This document shows, one piece after another, positions 63,175-64,000 of a stretch of 64,000 nucleotides of DNA (position 1 is the first letter of the stretch; the number at the start of each line of letters is the position of its first letter). The notes beneath the pieces were generated by a model that ran no database searches, was not told where the DNA came from, and saw nothing but the letters and a program-made list of their open reading frames with translations. The position numbers and the translations under genes were made by a program. Location of the stretch: positions 248,001 to 312,000 of the forward strand of contig NZ_LR733519.1 of NCBI RefSeq assembly GCF_902506145.1. Reading direction: 5' to 3'. Source of the stretch: Burkholderia sp. 8Y (GTDB lineage: Bacteria; Pseudomonadota; Gammaproteobacteria; Burkholderiales; Burkholderiaceae).

Positions 63175-64000
63175 ATGACACCGTTTTTCCGAAGCTTCGC
63201 CGCCCTATGCGCCGCTGCATTGCCACTTGCGACGAGTGCGGCCACGGTCACGTCTTCGCCTTATGGCGCCACGCAGCAGGGCCAACCGGTCGTGCAATAC
63301 ACGCTCGCCAACGCGCGCGGCGTCTCGATCAGCTGCATCACATACGGCGGCATCGTCACGCGGATAGACGTTCCCGACAGACGCGGGCGTCGCGCGGATA
63401 TCGTACTCGGCTTCGCGTCGCTCGCCGACTATGAGCGGTATAACGGCGACATTCACTTCGGCAGTCTGATCGGCCGTTATGCGAATCGCATCGCACAAGG
63501 CCGCTTCACGCTCGACGGACACACGTATCAATTGCCGATCAACGATCCGCCCAATACCTTGCATGGCGGCCCGCACGGCTTCGACGAAAAGGTCTGGACG
63601 GTCGTTCGCACGTTTCAGAACGGGAATGGCGCAGGCGTGCAACTGCGATACGTGAGCCCCGACAACGAGAATGGTTTTCCGGGCACGCTCACGGTCGACG
63701 TGACCTACACGCTCACCGACGACAACGAAGTGCGTATCGACTATCGCGCGAAAACGGACAAGCCCACCGTCGTGAATCTCACGAACCACAGCTATTTCAA
63801 TCTGGCGGGCGAGGGTAGCGGGAGCGTCGAGAATCAGCTCATCATGATCGCTGCGTCGAGCTATACGCCGACGCGCGCCGATTCGATTCCGACGGGCGAG
63901 ATCGCATCCGTCGAAGGCACGCCGCTCGATCTACGCGCGTTGACGCCGATCGGCGCGCGCTTGCGTTCGGCGTTTCCGCAATTGCGCTACGCACGCGGCT
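63175..64000 (+). CDS. Exported aldose 1-epimerase (galactose mutarotase), 3' end outside window
   Basis: The first 275 codons of a GalM-family enzyme. A signal peptide (FFRSFAALCAAALPLATSAA) places it in the periplasm. Family marks are ITYGGIVTRIDVPDRRG, IGRYANRIAQGRF, the His in NTLHGGPHGFDEKVW and the catalytic-region His in VNLTNHSYFNLAG. It interconverts alpha and beta anomers of aldoses such as galactose, glucose and possibly arabinose. The gene runs off the window, so the C-terminal catalytic Glu is not seen. Confidence 0.92.
   Translation, partial: MTPFFRSFAALCAAALPLATSAATVTSSPYGATQQGQPVVQYTLANARGVSISCITYGGIVTRIDVPDRRGRRADIVLGFASLADYERYNGDIHFGSLIGRYANRIAQGRFTLDGHTYQLPINDPPNTLHGGPHGFDEKVWTVVRTFQNGNGAGVQLRYVSPDNENGFPGTLTVDVTYTLTDDNEVRIDYRAKTDKPTVVNLTNHSYFNLAGEGSGSVENQLIMIAASSYTPTRADSIPTGEIASVEGTPLDLRALTPIGARLRSAFPQLRYARG

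Overview
The window is high-GC (roughly 65%) chromosomal DNA that is densely coded on both strands with strongly GC-biased third positions. The gene families point to a beta-proteobacterium of Burkholderia sensu lato, probably Paraburkholderia or Caballeronia. The indicators are the non-phosphorylating L-arabinose genes with an AraFGH transporter, the DUF3348/DUF802/OmpA/DUF2894 cluster, the NodT/HlyD/DUF1656/FUSC efflux operon, split transketolase, and an NrsF/ECF sigma pair. This placement is inferred from family knowledge; no rRNA or other marker gene is present. I saw no tRNA, insertion sequence, prophage or CRISPR array.

Layout. (1) 1-6366: distal end of a Vi-antigen-like capsule export locus: permease end, an ABC ATPase-like protein that has lost every nucleotide-binding motif, a VexD/KpsE-type protein, a VexE-type TPR plus acyltransferase-like protein, a TviC/WbpP-type epimerase and a secreted pectate-lyase-like (VexL-type) protein, with overlapping genes throughout. 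(2) 6394-18415: chemoreceptor, DUF2182 and DUF899 proteins, an orphan HTH regulator, a hybrid histidine kinase, a GGDEF-EAL protein, and a LysR gene divergent from a Tat-exported alpha/beta hydrolase. (3) 18442-22916: a double-glycine-leader small peptide divergent from a csgE-F-G-B-A curli operon that ends in a strong terminator. (4) 23204-26374: DUF2322 and the divergent galactarate/glucarate genes kdgD and garD, which share an intergenic inverted repeat. (5) 26492-28762: NmrA-like, GST and TetR genes. (6) 28765-33331: ECF sigma/NrsF operon facing a cytochrome b plus molybdopterin oxidoreductase operon, with a matching sigma-F-type promoter on each side; then an MXKDX peptide and a Yellow/MRJP-like protein. 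(7) 33342-38667: five-gene MarR-controlled aromatic-acid-type efflux operon. (8) 38790-40909: YoaK-like protein and class C beta-lactamase. (9) 40921-48324: LysR plus an L-arabinose oxidative pathway and ABC transporter operon.

(10) 48429-52819: a four-gene cluster whose two central members look like the stator of an ion-driven motor: a multi-TM MotA/ExbB-like protein with a roughly 600-residue helical tail, and a MotB/OmpA-like protein. The arrangement is reminiscent of Zorya ZorA/ZorB but lacks ZorC/D/E. It is my main candidate for an uncharacterised system. (11) 52816-56873: SDR, MFS and split transketolase operon of unknown substrate. (12) 57043-64000: peroxidase-related protein, a set of small hydrophilic or secreted proteins with good ribosome binding sites, a DUF188 protein, a large PAS hybrid histidine kinase and the start of an exported aldose 1-epimerase.

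Functional links. The galactarate and L-arabinose branches both lead to alpha-ketoglutarate semialdehyde, but its dehydrogenase is not in this window. Capsule, curli, chemoreceptor and c-di-GMP genes together suggest a surface-attached or plant/soil-associated lifestyle (inference).
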